In this document: piece after piece, positions 44,425 through 53,673 of the stretch
Position numbering within the stretch: position 1 is the first letter of the stretch
Layout: each line of letters starts with the position of its first letter
DNA from: CAZSBB01 sp964605235
GTDB taxonomy: Bacteria; Planctomycetota; Phycisphaerae; Phycisphaerales; Phycisphaeraceae
DNA length: 64,000 nucleotides
Assembly: GCA_964605235.1 (NCBI GenBank)
Contig: CAZSBB010000001.1
Location: forward strand, 62,001-126,000
Direction: 5' to 3'
The notes under the pieces: generated by a model
Seen by the model: the letters and a program-made list of their open reading frames with translations, nothing else
The model's database searches: none
What the model was told of the DNA's origin: nothing
Translations under genes and position numbers: made by a program

Positions 44425-45555
44425 ATGAGCGATGCGCCGTTGCGCCATGTCATCGGGGCGATGACCGGCACCAGCCTCGACGGCCTGGACCTGGCGTTGG
44501 TGCAACTGCAGGGACGGGGGTTGGAACTGACTGCCCGGCTGCTTGAGGCCGCCAGTGTGCCGTTGGGGGACTTGACGACCCAGTTGCGCGCCCTGGCGGA
44601 GGGAGAGCCCCGCCAGCCGCTGGCGTACCTGCGGGCGGCGCGCGCCCTGGGTGAACTGCACGCCCATGCCGCGGCACATTTGCTGGCGCGCCATCCGGGG
44701 GTGCGTTTGGATTTCTTCGTCGCCCATGGTCAAACCATCTGGCACGCCCCGCAGGAAAACCTGAGCTGGCAGCTCATGGACCCCTGGCCCATCGCCCGTC
44801 GGCTCAACGTGCCGGTGTGCTACGACCTGCGGCAGGCGGACCTCATTGCCCAGGGGCAAGGCGCGCCGATCACTCCGCTGTGCGATTGGCTGCTGTTTCG
44901 CTCTGCCCGGTGTGATCGGCTGATCGTCAACCTCGGCGGCATCTGCAATGTCACCCTGCTGCCGCGCGGGAGTACGCCGGATCGGATTGCCGGGGAAGAC
45001 ATCGGCCCGTGCAACCTGCTGCTGGACGGCCTGACCCGGCGGCTCTCCGGCGCGCCGATGGATGTCGATGGCCAACTGGCGCAGCGCGGGCATGTTCTCC
45101 CGCAACTGTACGATCGGCTGCGCGTGCACCCGTTCTTCCAGCGTCCTCGTCCCCGCACCACCGGGCGCGAGGATTTCAGCGGCATGTGGTTGGATGAACT
45201 GGTGCGGACGCTGCCGGGGACGCCGACTGATCTGCTGGCGTCGGCGGCGGATGCGGTGGGTCGGCTGGTGGCGCAGGCGCTGCCGAGTGGTGGGCCCTGT
45301 GAACTGCTGCTGGCGGGCGGCGGGGCGCACAACCCGGCGTTGCGGGCCGCCATCGCGCGGCATCTGCCCAGTACCGCACAGGTGCTTGAGCCGGAAACGG
45401 AACGCGCCCAACTGCTGCGCCAGCGGGAGCCGGTCGCCATGGCGTTGCTGGGCGCGCTGAGCGCCGACGGCGTGCCGATCACCTTGCCGGGCATCACCGG
45501 GGCGCGCCAGCCGGGCGCTGCGGGCGCATGGGTGAACCTGCCGGGCCCGGTGTAG
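44425..45555 (+). CDS. anmK: anhydro-N-acetylmuramic acid kinase
   Basis: A 376-residue protein with the AnmK/ASKHA signatures: GAMTGTSLDGLDLALVQL at the N-terminus, FVAHGQTIWHAP, LGGICNVTLLPRG, and GGGAHNPALRAAI near the end. It phosphorylates 1,6-anhydro-MurNAc to MurNAc-6-P after cell wall turnover. Twelve bases separate it from murQ, giving a two-gene recycling operon. Confidence 0.97.
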   Translation: MSDAPLRHVIGAMTGTSLDGLDLALVQLQGRGLELTARLLEAASVPLGDLTTQLRALAEGEPRQPLAYLRAARALGELHAHAAAHLLARHPGVRLDFFVAHGQTIWHAPQENLSWQLMDPWPIARRLNVPVCYDLRQADLIAQGQGAPITPLCDWLLFRSARCDRLIVNLGGICNVTLLPRGSTPDRIAGEDIGPCNLLLDGLTRRLSGAPMDVDGQLAQRGHVLPQLYDRLRVHPFFQRPRPRTTGREDFSGMWLDELVRTLPGTPTDLLASAADAVGRLVAQALPSGGPCELLLAGGGAHNPALRAAIARHLPSTAQVLEPETERAQLLRQREPVAMALLGALSADGVPITLPGITGARQPGAAGAWVNLPGPV

Positions 45556-45567
45556 AATCGCCCGGCT

Positions 45568-46572
45568 ATGGTTGATTCCACGCCCGCTGATCCAGCGTCC
45601 ATCGCCGACCGTGGCCATCTGCTGACCGAGCAGCGTTTGTCCGCCTCCGGCGCGCTCGATGCGTTGTCGGTTGAGCAGTGCCTGCGGGTCATCAACACCC
45701 AGGACATGGAAGTGCCGCAGGTCGTGCGCGCGGCGATCCCGGCGCTGACGCGCTTCGTGGACACTGTGGTCGCGCATCTGGCGCTGGGCGGCCGACTGAT
45801 TTATGTCGGAGCGGGCACCAGCGGAAGGCTCGGGGTGCTCGACGCCAGCGAGTGTCCGCCGACGTTTCAATGCGATCCCGGTGAGATCGTCGGCCTGATC
45901 GCCGGCGGCGACGGAGCGCTGCGGCGCAGCAGCGAAGGCAAGGAAGACGACCCCGCGGGGCCGACGGAGGAATTTGCGGCGCTGCAGCTCAACGACCGTG
46001 ACGTGGTGCTGGGCATTGCCGCCGGGGGCACCACGCCGTGGGTCTGGGGAGCGCTGCAACGCGCCAATGCGGTCGGCGCCGCCACGGGCATGCTGTGCTG
46101 CGTCCGCCGGGACATGATTCTCCAGCGCGCCAAAGCGCCGGTGGTGCAGGCGACCGCCAGCGTCGCGGCAGCGCCCCGGCCGGCGTTTCCCGCAGTGGTG
46201 GACCATTGGATCGAGCTGCCGGTGGGCGCGGAAGTCGTCACCGGCTCCACCCGCATGAAGGCTGGCACCGCCACCAAGCTGGCGCTGAACATGATCACCA
46301 CCGCCACGATGGTGCAGCGCGGCAAAGTGTGGGGCAATCTCATGGTGGACCTGCGCGCCAGCAACACCAAGCTGCGCGATCGCGCAGCCCGCATTCTCAT
46401 GCAGCAACTGGGACTCGACCGCGCCTCGGCGCTCGAACTGCTCGATGCGGCGGATGGGCAGGTCAAGGCGGCGCTGGTGATGCACCGCCGCCAGGTTTCC
46501 CGCGCGGACGCCCTCGCTCTGCTGGCGGAAAACGCCGGGAAACTCCGGCCCCTGCTCGGTTCACCCCGGTGA
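45568..46572 (+). CDS. murQ: N-acetylmuramic acid 6-phosphate etherase
   Basis: A 334-residue SIS-domain protein, slightly longer than usual. Its motif VGAGTSGRLGVLDASECPPTF binds the substrate phosphate; MKAGTATKLALNMITT is the second signature. It splits MurNAc-6-P into GlcNAc-6-P and D-lactate. With AnmK it forms the standard peptidoglycan-recycling pair. It suggests that this planctomycete makes or recovers peptidoglycan. Confidence 0.97.
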   Translation: MVDSTPADPASIADRGHLLTEQRLSASGALDALSVEQCLRVINTQDMEVPQVVRAAIPALTRFVDTVVAHLALGGRLIYVGAGTSGRLGVLDASECPPTFQCDPGEIVGLIAGGDGALRRSSEGKEDDPAGPTEEFAALQLNDRDVVLGIAAGGTTPWVWGALQRANAVGAATGMLCCVRRDMILQRAKAPVVQATASVAAAPRPAFPAVVDHWIELPVGAEVVTGSTRMKAGTATKLALNMITTATMVQRGKVWGNLMVDLRASNTKLRDRAARILMQQLGLDRASALELLDAADGQVKAALVMHRRQVSRADALALLAENAGKLRPLLGSPR

Positions 46573-46690
46573 CGCCAGCGCCCCACGGCGCTGCCCCATC
46601 CGCGCGGTTGGGCGACTCCCGCCGGCGTGTTATCATCCCGTTCAAGATTCCGGCAAACCGCGTGGCTTTCTTTTTTCAAAGCAGTCCCAC

Positions 46691-47056
46691 ATGGCCAACC
46701 GCTCCGGTGATTGTCCCATCCAGGTCAGCCGCAAAGCCGGCGTCGTCGTGGTTGAACTCCAGGACCGCTACATCACCAGCGATGAATGGGTGGCGTTGCT
46801 GGAAGCCACCTTCAGAAAGATCATCGACAAGGAAGCCGCCCCCAAGGTGCTGGTGCTGCTGAGCGAAGTCGAGCACATTTCCTCGGCGGTGCTGGGCGAA
46901 TTCATCAGCGTCAATCGGCAGCTGCGGCGCAAGGACGGCGAGCTGCGTCTGGCGGGCGTGCGGCCGGAGGTCGCGGAGATTTTCGCCATCACCCGGCTGG
47001 ACCAGTCCTTCCGCATTCACGCCACGCCGGATGAAGCGCTCAAGGCGTTCGCCTGA
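46691..47056 (+). CDS. STAS-domain anti-sigma antagonist-like protein
   Basis: A 121-residue single STAS domain: VVVVELQDRYITSDEWVAL, VLVLLSEVEHISSAVLGEF and LRRKDGELRLAGVRPEVAEI. The two serines before AVLG are the position where such proteins are phosphorylated by a serine kinase. No kinase or sigma gene is next to it, so the partner is unknown. It may be regulatory or part of a partner-switch elsewhere. Confidence 0.93.
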   Translation: MANRSGDCPIQVSRKAGVVVVELQDRYITSDEWVALLEATFRKIIDKEAAPKVLVLLSEVEHISSAVLGEFISVNRQLRRKDGELRLAGVRPEVAEIFAITRLDQSFRIHATPDEALKAFA

Positions 47057-47088
47057 GTCGACCGGCGCTGCTCACGGATCAGCCTGGT

Positions 47089-48849
47089 TCAATGTGCTTC
47101 CCACTGCGCCAGCAGATGGGCGGCTTGCACGTCGCGCGGATGATGTTGCCGCAGCCACCGCAGATGCGTGATGGCGTCAGCACGCCGGCCGAGGCGATCC
47201 AGCGCCAGCGCCAGGTTGATCCGGGCATCCACCTGATCGGGCGCCAGCGCCAGCACCCGCTCGTATTGCTGGACTGCTTCAGGAAAACGCTCGGCGCGGG
47301 TCAGCGCCAACGCCAGCTCGAACTGGATCGCGGCATCGGTGGGACGCAGTTGGGCTGCGGTGTGCAGATGCGTCAGCGCACCCGCCAGATCGCCTGCATC
47401 CAGCAGCGCTCGCCCCAGATACCAATGCGCCTGAGCGTAATCCGGCCGGAGCTCCACTGCCCGTGCGAACAACGCGCGGGCGTCGGAGAGGCGTCCCTGC
47501 CGGGCGCGGACTAATCCCAGGTTCACATAGGCGCGCTCATACGTCGGATTCCCGCGCAGGCATTGCTCGAACAGCACCGCCGCTTCGTCCAGGCGTCCCG
47601 CCGCCGCGTGCTGGCGCGCCACGCCATGGGCGGCAATCCAGCTCTGGGGATCCTGCGCCAGATTGTGCGCCCACATCGTGCCTTCATCCTGAAACGTCCG
47701 GGCGTAGCGGAACGTCAGCAGCATCAGCACCACCACCAGCGCGACCGCGATGGATTGCGTGATGCGACGCCAGCCCGGCCGATGCGCCAGCGTGCCCAGA
47801 CTCGCGCCCAGCAACGCCAGCGGCGCGGGCAACGCCAGATATTGCAGATGATCCGACACCAGCGAAAAACGGGCGAAATACATGGTCAGCAAACCCAGCA
47901 CCGGGCCCAGCGCTGCCGTGAACGCGAGCAAGGCAAACGTCGGCCCACGCCCCCACCGCCGGCGACCCCACCACGACCCGACCAGCAACAGCGCCAACCC
48001 CAGCAGCGGCAACCACGCCTGCGGCTGGAACGGGTCCACCGACCAGCGCGGGTAAACCATCATCAGCTTCGTCGGCCACAATGCTTTGCCCAGATAAAAC
48101 CACCACACCCACCCGCTGCCGGCAAGGCGCGACAACAAACCCTCAGGACGCGGATTGCTCAGGCCCACCGCCTGCTGGTTCTGAAACCACACCGCCGCCA
48201 ACCCCGCCAGCAGCGCGAGCGCCAGGACCGGCAACACCGCCAACCCATCGCGCCAGCTCAGTCGCCCGTGTCGCCACCACAGCGCCAGCAGCAACAGCAT
48301 CGGCAGCACCACCGTGGAGGATTTGCTCAGCAGCGCCCCGGCTGTCAGCAATAACGTCAGTGCATACCAACGCCCCAGGTGGGTGCGGTCGAAATGCAGA
48401 AAGGACCAGCCCGCGCCCAGGTACAGCACCAGCGACAACGTGTTCTTGAGCTGACTCACCCACGCCACCGACGCCACCGTGACCGGATGCACCGCGAACA
48501 GCAACGCCCCCAGCCACGCCCAGCGCACCTGCAGTTGCCGCAGCACGCGCCACAGCAGCACCGCCCCGGCTGCGTGCAGCAGCAGATTGACCAGGTGGTA
48601 GCCGGCGGGGTTCGCGCCCAGCGGATGGTGCAGCAACCACAGCAGGGACCACGTGACCGGGTAGTAGTCCGTTGCCGCGGAGGAAAACCAGATGGCGTGC
48701 AGCCCCGCTCCATCCCGGAGCAGCGGATTCTCCAGCAGCAGCAGGTGGTCATCCCACGTGAAGCCGGCGGTCAGCGCGGGAGCATGGGCCGTCACCGCGG
48801 CGGCTACGAGCAACAGCGCCAGCAATCCGCAGCGGACGCGCGGCGTCAT
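47089..48849 (-). CDS. TMTC-like GT-C membrane protein with TPRs
   Basis: A 586-residue protein. The N-terminal loop FTWDDHLLLLENPLLRDG (acidic DD), PVTWSLLWLLHHPLG and GYHLVNLLLHAAGAVLLW resemble the mannosyl-phosphate-polyprenol-using TMTC and PMT-like enzymes, with about ten membrane helices. TPRs start near residue 400: LRGNPTYERAYVNLGLVRA, ELRPDYAQAHWYLGRALLD, QLRPTDAAIQFELALALTR, ALAPDQVDARINLALALDR. It is downstream of a DPM synthase and its start overlaps that gene as ATGA. O-mannosyl transfer is inferred. Confidence 0.85.
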   Translation of the reverse strand: MTPRVRCGLLALLLVAAAVTAHAPALTAGFTWDDHLLLLENPLLRDGAGLHAIWFSSAATDYYPVTWSLLWLLHHPLGANPAGYHLVNLLLHAAGAVLLWRVLRQLQVRWAWLGALLFAVHPVTVASVAWVSQLKNTLSLVLYLGAGWSFLHFDRTHLGRWYALTLLLTAGALLSKSSTVVLPMLLLLALWWRHGRLSWRDGLAVLPVLALALLAGLAAVWFQNQQAVGLSNPRPEGLLSRLAGSGWVWWFYLGKALWPTKLMMVYPRWSVDPFQPQAWLPLLGLALLLVGSWWGRRRWGRGPTFALLAFTAALGPVLGLLTMYFARFSLVSDHLQYLALPAPLALLGASLGTLAHRPGWRRITQSIAVALVVVLMLLTFRYARTFQDEGTMWAHNLAQDPQSWIAAHGVARQHAAAGRLDEAAVLFEQCLRGNPTYERAYVNLGLVRARQGRLSDARALFARAVELRPDYAQAHWYLGRALLDAGDLAGALTHLHTAAQLRPTDAAIQFELALALTRAERFPEAVQQYERVLALAPDQVDARINLALALDRLGRRADAITHLRWLRQHHPRDVQAAHLLAQWEAH

Positions 48850-49628
48850 GGCAGGGGCGCCTGATCAGCGGCAGCGCGATCGGCGGGAGACAAGCGTCGA
48901 TGCCGCCGACGCATGGCGAACACCTGCCAGGCGGCTTCCAGTTGGATGGTCAGGCTCATCTTGGATTGCCCGCGCTGACGATCGGGAAAGTAGATCGGCA
49001 TTTCGCGCACCCGGTAGCCGAGCTTGAGCGCCAGGTACGCCATTTCCACCTGAAAACCGTAGCCGTTGCAGCGAATGTGCCGCCCGGGGTCCAGCCCGCG
49101 CAGCGTCGCAGCGCGCCAGAGCCGAAACCCGCCGGTGGCGTCCTGCAGCGGCGTGCCCAGCAGCAGCCGCACGTACCAGCCGTTGGCGAAGCGACTGAGC
49201 GCTTTGCGCCACCACGCCCAGGTCTGGTCCACGCCGCCGCCGGGCGCGAAGCGTGAGCCGAGCACCACGTCGGCGTCGTGGGTGGTCAGTTCCGTCAGCA
49301 GCCGCGCGACGTCGGCAGGCTGATGTGAGAAATCACAGTCCATCTGCACGATCAGCTCGGCGCCCTGCTCGAGCGCCGCGGCAAACCCCGCCAGATAAGC
49401 TCTGCCCAGGCCTTCCTTGCCCGCCCGATGCAGCACGCCGACGCGCCCCCCGCTCTCGGCCGCCAGCTCATCGGCAAGCTGGCCGGTGCCGTCGGGCGAG
49501 TTGTCATCCACCACTAGCACGCGCAGCGCCACCCCCGGCAACGCGAGGCTCAGCAGCGAATCGAGCATGGGGCGCAGATTGTCACGCTCGTTGTAGGTGG
49601 GCAGCACAACCGTCAGTGCCGTGAACAT
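48846..49628 (-). CDS. polyprenol-phosphate mannosyltransferase (DPM1-like, GT2)
   Basis: A 260-residue protein. Family signatures are VVLPTYNERDNLRPMLDSLL, LVVDDNSPDGTGQLADEL, VGVLHRAGKEGLGRAYLAGF and QMDCDFSHQPADV (metal-binding DxD-like). The C-terminus QRGQSKMSLT is typical of DPM synthases. It transfers mannose from GDP-Man to polyprenyl phosphate on the cytoplasmic face. No C-terminal membrane helix is present, as in the soluble-type DPM1. Confidence 0.94.
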   Translation of the reverse strand: MFTALTVVLPTYNERDNLRPMLDSLLSLALPGVALRVLVVDDNSPDGTGQLADELAAESGGRVGVLHRAGKEGLGRAYLAGFAAALEQGAELIVQMDCDFSHQPADVARLLTELTTHDADVVLGSRFAPGGGVDQTWAWWRKALSRFANGWYVRLLLGTPLQDATGGFRLWRAATLRGLDPGRHIRCNGYGFQVEMAYLALKLGYRVREMPIYFPDRQRGQSKMSLTIQLEAAWQVFAMRRRHRRLSPADRAAADQAPLP

Positions 49629-49711
49629 AGCGCCATGATACCCGTGCAGTGCGGGAAATACGGAAGCTGGGCGATGCTGAAGGTTGGCTGCGGAGCAGTC
49701 ATCTCAATACT

Positions 49712-49794
49712 CACCACAGAGGCACAGAGGACACAGAGTGAAGAATTGGATACCTCGGTGTGTCATTCTCTGTGAACTCTGTGCCTCTGTGGTG
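49712..49794. repeat. inverted repeat family B (CACAGAG type), second copy
   Basis: A 27-base arm beginning CACCACAGAGGCACAGAG at 49712-49738 pairs with 49768-49794 with two mismatches. It lies in the 187-base gap between the FloA and DPM-synthase genes, both on the minus strand, so it is not restricted to convergent gene ends. Confidence 0.85.
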
Positions 49795-49815
49795 AAACTG
49801 GTTTGGGATAATTGC

Positions 49816-50853
49816 TTACTGACCTTCCTTCTTCCCGTCGCCGGCGATGCTCGAGCGCATGGACGTGTCGGACTGGATGTTCTGCATCCGGTAGTAGTCC
49901 ATGATGCCCAGGTTGCCGTTGCGGAAGGCTTCCGCCATCGCCTTGGGCACCTCGGCTTCGGCGAGCACGACCAGGGCGCGGTTCTTCTGGGCTTCGGCGC
50001 GGTGTTCCTGTTCGTGGGCGACCGCCATGGCGCGGCGTTTCTCGGCTTCGGCCTGGAAGCGGCGTTTGTCGGCTTCGGCCTGGTCCGCCTGCAGCTTGGC
50101 GCCGATGTTCTCGCCCACGTCGATGTCGGCGATGTCGATGGAGAGAATCTCAAACGCGGTGCCGGCGTCGAGGCCCTTCTGCAGCACGGTCTTGGAGATG
50201 CGGTCGGGATTTTCGAGTACCGCCTTGTGCGACACCGCCGAGCCAATGGTCGTGACGATGCCTTCGCCGACGCGGGCGATGATGGTTTCCTCGGTGGCGC
50301 CGCCGATCAGCCGGGCGATGTTGGCGCGGACGGTGACGCGGGCGCGGGCTTTAAGCTGGATGCCGTCCTGGGCGACGGCGTCGATGGTGGTGCGGCCGGA
50401 GCTGGAACTGGGACAGTCGATGACCTTGGGGTTCACCGAGGTCTGCACGGCTTCGAGGATGTCCCGGCCGGCGAGGTCGATGGCGCAGGCGGTGTTCCAC
50501 GGCAGGGCGATGGTGGCGCGGTCGGCGGCGATCATGGCGTTGACCACGCGCGGCACGTTGCCGCCGGCGAGGAAGTGGGTTTCCAGTTGGTTGGTGGAAA
50601 CGTCCAGGCCCGCCTTCACCGCCCGGATGCGCGAGAGCACGATGGTGCGGGGGTTGACCTTGCGGAACTTCATGCCGATGAGTTCGAGGAAGCCGACGTG
50701 GGCGTTGGAGAGCAGCGCCTGGAACCAGAGGTTGAAGTAGCTCAGCAGGAGCCCGAAGATGAAGACCACCATCAGGCCCAGGAAGATGAGGATGACCCAC
50801 ATCAAGCCGGGGGGAATGGCGGCGAGGGTCAGCAGGTGGGCGAGGTTGAGCAT
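49816..50853 (-). CDS. floA: flotillin-like protein FloA
   Basis: A 345-residue protein. An N-terminal membrane hairpin ([20 protein letters not shown]) is followed by an SPFH/PHB domain ([38 protein letters not shown]) and a C-terminal coiled coil rich in Ala/Glu ([20 protein letters not shown]). This is the FloA/UPF0365 family that organises lipid microdomains. GGAGG sits before ATG 50853. Confidence 0.97.
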   Translation of the reverse strand: MLNLAHLLTLAAIPPGLMWVILIFLGLMVVFIFGLLLSYFNLWFQALLSNAHVGFLELIGMKFRKVNPRTIVLSRIRAVKAGLDVSTNQLETHFLAGGNVPRVVNAMIAADRATIALPWNTACAIDLAGRDILEAVQTSVNPKVIDCPSSSSGRTTIDAVAQDGIQLKARARVTVRANIARLIGGATEETIIARVGEGIVTTIGSAVSHKAVLENPDRISKTVLQKGLDAGTAFEILSIDIADIDVGENIGAKLQADQAEADKRRFQAEAEKRRAMAVAHEQEHRAEAQKNRALVVLAEAEVPKAMAEAFRNGNLGIMDYYRMQNIQSDTSMRSSIAGDGKKEGQ

Positions 50854-51040
50854 GGGAATCCTCCGGGGAACGGGGCGTGGCGGCGGGCGCGACGCCGATG
50901 GTTGTTGAATCAGCCCATATCATGCGGTGAGTTGGCGTCCCGCACAAGCGGAAAGACGGCACTATAATCGCGGTTTCGCAACTGGGGGACATCACCCGGT
51001 TGCGCACCTTTCGCGTTTTCATGGAAACGGAGCCAAGCAT

Positions 51041-52162
51041 ATGCGCGCGATCGTCACCGGCCAAGTCGGCATGGACAAGAAACCGTACCTCAACGCCGTG
51101 GCGAACCTGGCGGGGGAGCGCGGCGAACGGCTGGTGGTCCACCACGTGGGCGACATCATGTACAGCGAGGCCCCGGATGTGCGCCCGGGGCGCATCCTCG
51201 ACCTGCCGCTGAGCCGACTCAACTCGCTGCGCCGCGCCGCCTTCAAGGACATCATCTCCGAGGCCGCCGACGAGAAGAACCTGATCGTCAACTCCCACGC
51301 CACCTTCCGTTGGCGGCATGGGCTGTTCAGCGCGTTCGATTTCGACCAGCTCCAGGCGCTCAAGCTGGATGTGCTGATCTGTCTGGTGGACAACATCGAA
51401 GTCGTGCATCACCGCCTGCACCGCGACCATGTGCTCGACGCCACGCTCAAGGACCTGATGGTCTGGCGCGAGGAAGAGATCATGGCGACGCAACTGGCGG
51501 CCCAGGCGCTCGGCTGCGGCAATCAGTTTTATGTGGTGTCGCGCGGCCGACATCAGGACACCATCGAAACCTGCTACCGGCTGGTGTGTCGCCCGGACAT
51601 GAAGAAGGTCTATCCCTCGTTCCCCATGAGCCATGTGGTGGACATGCCCGACGTGCTCCGGGAGATCGACGAATTCCGTGCCGAGCTCGCCAGGCATTTC
51701 ATTGCTTTCGATCCGGGCGATGTGGATGAAAAACTGCTGCTGGACACCGCGATCGCGGCGGCGAAGGAAGGCAAGGACTTCATCGAAATGAAGGCGCACT
51801 CCTTCGGCGGCGGGCGCGGGGGTACTTTCCCGGTTTCCGTCAAACAGGTGCTGGATATCGCCGGCGATGTGGATGGCCAGATTTACGCCCGCGATTTCAA
51901 GCTCATCGACCAGTCAGACATGATCGTCTCGCTGGTCCCCGAACTGCCCGGCGGCGTCCCCGGCCTGTCCAGCGGCGTGGAGCGCGAACTCCAGCATGCC
52001 TTCGAACATGGCAAGGAAGTCTACGTCGTCTGGAAGCCCAAGAAGAACCCCAGCCCGTTCATCACCGAAACCAGCACCAGGTGGTTCCGCTCCACCGAAG
52101 AAGCGCTCAGCTACTTCGACGAAAAAGGCATGTTCCCGACGACGAATCTGTTCGGGCATTGA
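51041..52162 (+). CDS. P-loop kinase-like protein fused to a nucleoside 2-deoxyribosyltransferase-like domain
   Basis: A 373-residue protein. The N-terminal P-loop is GQVGMDKK, a GxxxxGK[ST]-type loop with D for the second G and K for Ser/Thr. It resembles archaeal and planctomycete adenylate-kinase-like proteins. The C-terminal part (from about residue 265) has DFKLIDQSDMIVSLVPE, LSSGVERELQHAFEHGKEVYVVW, the D-x-S-G-x-E-x-E-A-G-K-x pattern of nucleoside 2-deoxyribosyltransferases. So a fused nucleotide or deoxynucleoside enzyme is likely; the reaction is unknown. Confidence 0.7.
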   Translation: MRAIVTGQVGMDKKPYLNAVANLAGERGERLVVHHVGDIMYSEAPDVRPGRILDLPLSRLNSLRRAAFKDIISEAADEKNLIVNSHATFRWRHGLFSAFDFDQLQALKLDVLICLVDNIEVVHHRLHRDHVLDATLKDLMVWREEEIMATQLAAQALGCGNQFYVVSRGRHQDTIETCYRLVCRPDMKKVYPSFPMSHVVDMPDVLREIDEFRAELARHFIAFDPGDVDEKLLLDTAIAAAKEGKDFIEMKAHSFGGGRGGTFPVSVKQVLDIAGDVDGQIYARDFKLIDQSDMIVSLVPELPGGVPGLSSGVERELQHAFEHGKEVYVVWKPKKNPSPFITETSTRWFRSTEEALSYFDEKGMFPTTNLFGH

Positions 52163-52200
52163 GACGTCGGCAACGCTACGCGGGTAATCGGATTTTCTGC

Positions 52201-52426
52201 TGAACGAGCCGGAAGCGTCAGCGACGGGCACGGCGAACGGCGACCGGTAAGTCTGTGGTTGATCCCGGTGCGCAGGGCGTCCGCGCACGCTGCCCGTCGC
52301 TCACGCTTCCGGCTCGTTGAGCGTAAGGCACGGCGCACGGCGACCGGTAGGTCTGTGGTTGACCCCGGAGCGCAGGGTGTCCGCGCACGCTGCCCGTCGC
52401 TCACGCTTCCGGCTCGTTTCGCCAAG
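52201..52426. repeat. inverted repeat family D (AACGAGCCGGAAGCGTCAGCG) with a 100-base tandem duplication
   Basis: An arm at 52201-52230 (begins TGAACGAGCCGGAAGCGTCA) faces inverse copies at 52291-52318 and 52391-52418. The two right arms belong to a 100-base tandem unit, 52227-52326 and 52327-52426, of which the first 92 bases differ at five places. The region lies between the P-loop fusion gene and the opposite-strand lipoprotein gene, convergent. A fourth, longer copy is at 62736-62857. Confidence 0.88.
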
Positions 52427-52435
52427 GGGCCTGAT

Positions 52436-53569
52436 TCACGCGCTCTGGTTTGCCGCGGGCGCGGCGAATTCCTCGCGCAGGATGCGCGGGGCGATCTCAT
52501 TTTCCGGGTCCACTTCCAGCACCTTCTCATACCACTGCTTCGCCTGCTCGCGCTGGCCCAACTGTTTGTAGACATGACCCAGCGTCATGCGGATGCGGGC
52601 GTGCAGCTGCGGCTCCTTAGCGCACTGCTCGGCCTGATGCAGCGAATCGAGAATGAACTGGTAATACTTCTGGTCATGGAACCGCGCCAGACCCCAGAGC
52701 GTCATGGCGGCTTCAAACAAGTGGGCGGCATCCGTCGGATTGGCGGCCCGGCCGCGCAGCAGCACCTGCTGCGCTGCTTCCGCGCCGCCTGCGCCGATGG
52801 GCATCTTTTCCGGGTCCTGCTTCCAGGTCACCCAGCGCGACCACAACAGCCAGGCGGTGTTGCAGTAGATGCTGCCGGCGGTGGGTTCCACTTCCACATA
52901 GCGGTAGCCCATGCGGATGATGCGCTCAAAGCTGGCGGGCGGGGTGTCCAGATGTTCATGATGCCAGTACCAGTCCATGAGCAGGGACATGAGGTCGAGG
53001 TCAGTGGAGGTGGAGAGTTCCGCGATCATCAGGTCGCCGATGTATCCCCAGTGATCCTCGCGCAGCGCCAGGCCGAGGTCTTCGACATAGCGTTCCTGCA
53101 TGAGCCGAAGCTGTTCCACGTACGCCGCGCGGGCGGTGGACAACACGTCGAGCGTGAACGGGTCTTCCTCGGCGACGAAGTCCAGCAGAAACGCGCCTTT
53201 CGCCAGCGTCTGGCTCTGGGTCTGCAACTGCGATTGCAACTGCGTCAGCGCGGGACGGTCGGCATCGGCGGCGTTGGTCACGGCCGACTGCACCTGAGCG
53301 AGAAACGCGCTGGTGGCGGCGCGGGCGGTTTCCAGACGGGTTTGCCGAGCTATGGCGATAGGCGCGATCACTTCCGCACGCGGGCGCGGCTGCGGCGCGG
53401 CGTCGTGTTCCGCAGCATGATCGTGTTCAGCGGCGGGTGCGGCAGGCGATTCCGCAGGCGTGGTTGCCGGCGCGGGGCGTTCGGCGGCACGGGGCGCAGC
53501 CGACTGTCCCTGGGTGCAGCAACAGGTCAGCGTAAGCAGCAAGGGACTGAGCCAGACGAATTGGCGCAT
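52436..53569 (-). CDS. TPR lipoprotein of unknown function
   Basis: A 377-residue protein with a lipobox-like N-terminus (LTLTCCCTQG) and an Ala/Pro-rich disordered region to about residue 65. The rest is alpha-helical with TPR repeats near the end (LHARIRMTLGHVYKQLGQR, EQAKQWYEKVLEVDPENEIA). Thus an envelope scaffold protein is likely. I recognise no named family. It is convergent with the P-loop fusion gene, across repeat D. Confidence 0.7.
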   Translation of the reverse strand: MRQFVWLSPLLLTLTCCCTQGQSAAPRAAERPAPATTPAESPAAPAAEHDHAAEHDAAPQPRPRAEVIAPIAIARQTRLETARAATSAFLAQVQSAVTNAADADRPALTQLQSQLQTQSQTLAKGAFLLDFVAEEDPFTLDVLSTARAAYVEQLRLMQERYVEDLGLALREDHWGYIGDLMIAELSTSTDLDLMSLLMDWYWHHEHLDTPPASFERIIRMGYRYVEVEPTAGSIYCNTAWLLWSRWVTWKQDPEKMPIGAGGAEAAQQVLLRGRAANPTDAAHLFEAAMTLWGLARFHDQKYYQFILDSLHQAEQCAKEPQLHARIRMTLGHVYKQLGQREQAKQWYEKVLEVDPENEIAPRILREEFAAPAANQSA

Positions 53570-53673
53570 GGGAACATCCTCATCACATATGCCGAGGGTG
53601 CATGAATCGCAGTCATCATAGCCCGCCGGTCCGCACCGGGTATGATGAAACCTCTGCCAGGAAAGGAAACCTC

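Noticed and set aside
43276..46485. A minus-strand open frame of about 1070 codons opposite prepilin, anmK and murQ
   Set aside because: Spans three recognised genes on the other strand; its composition is that of an antisense shadow.
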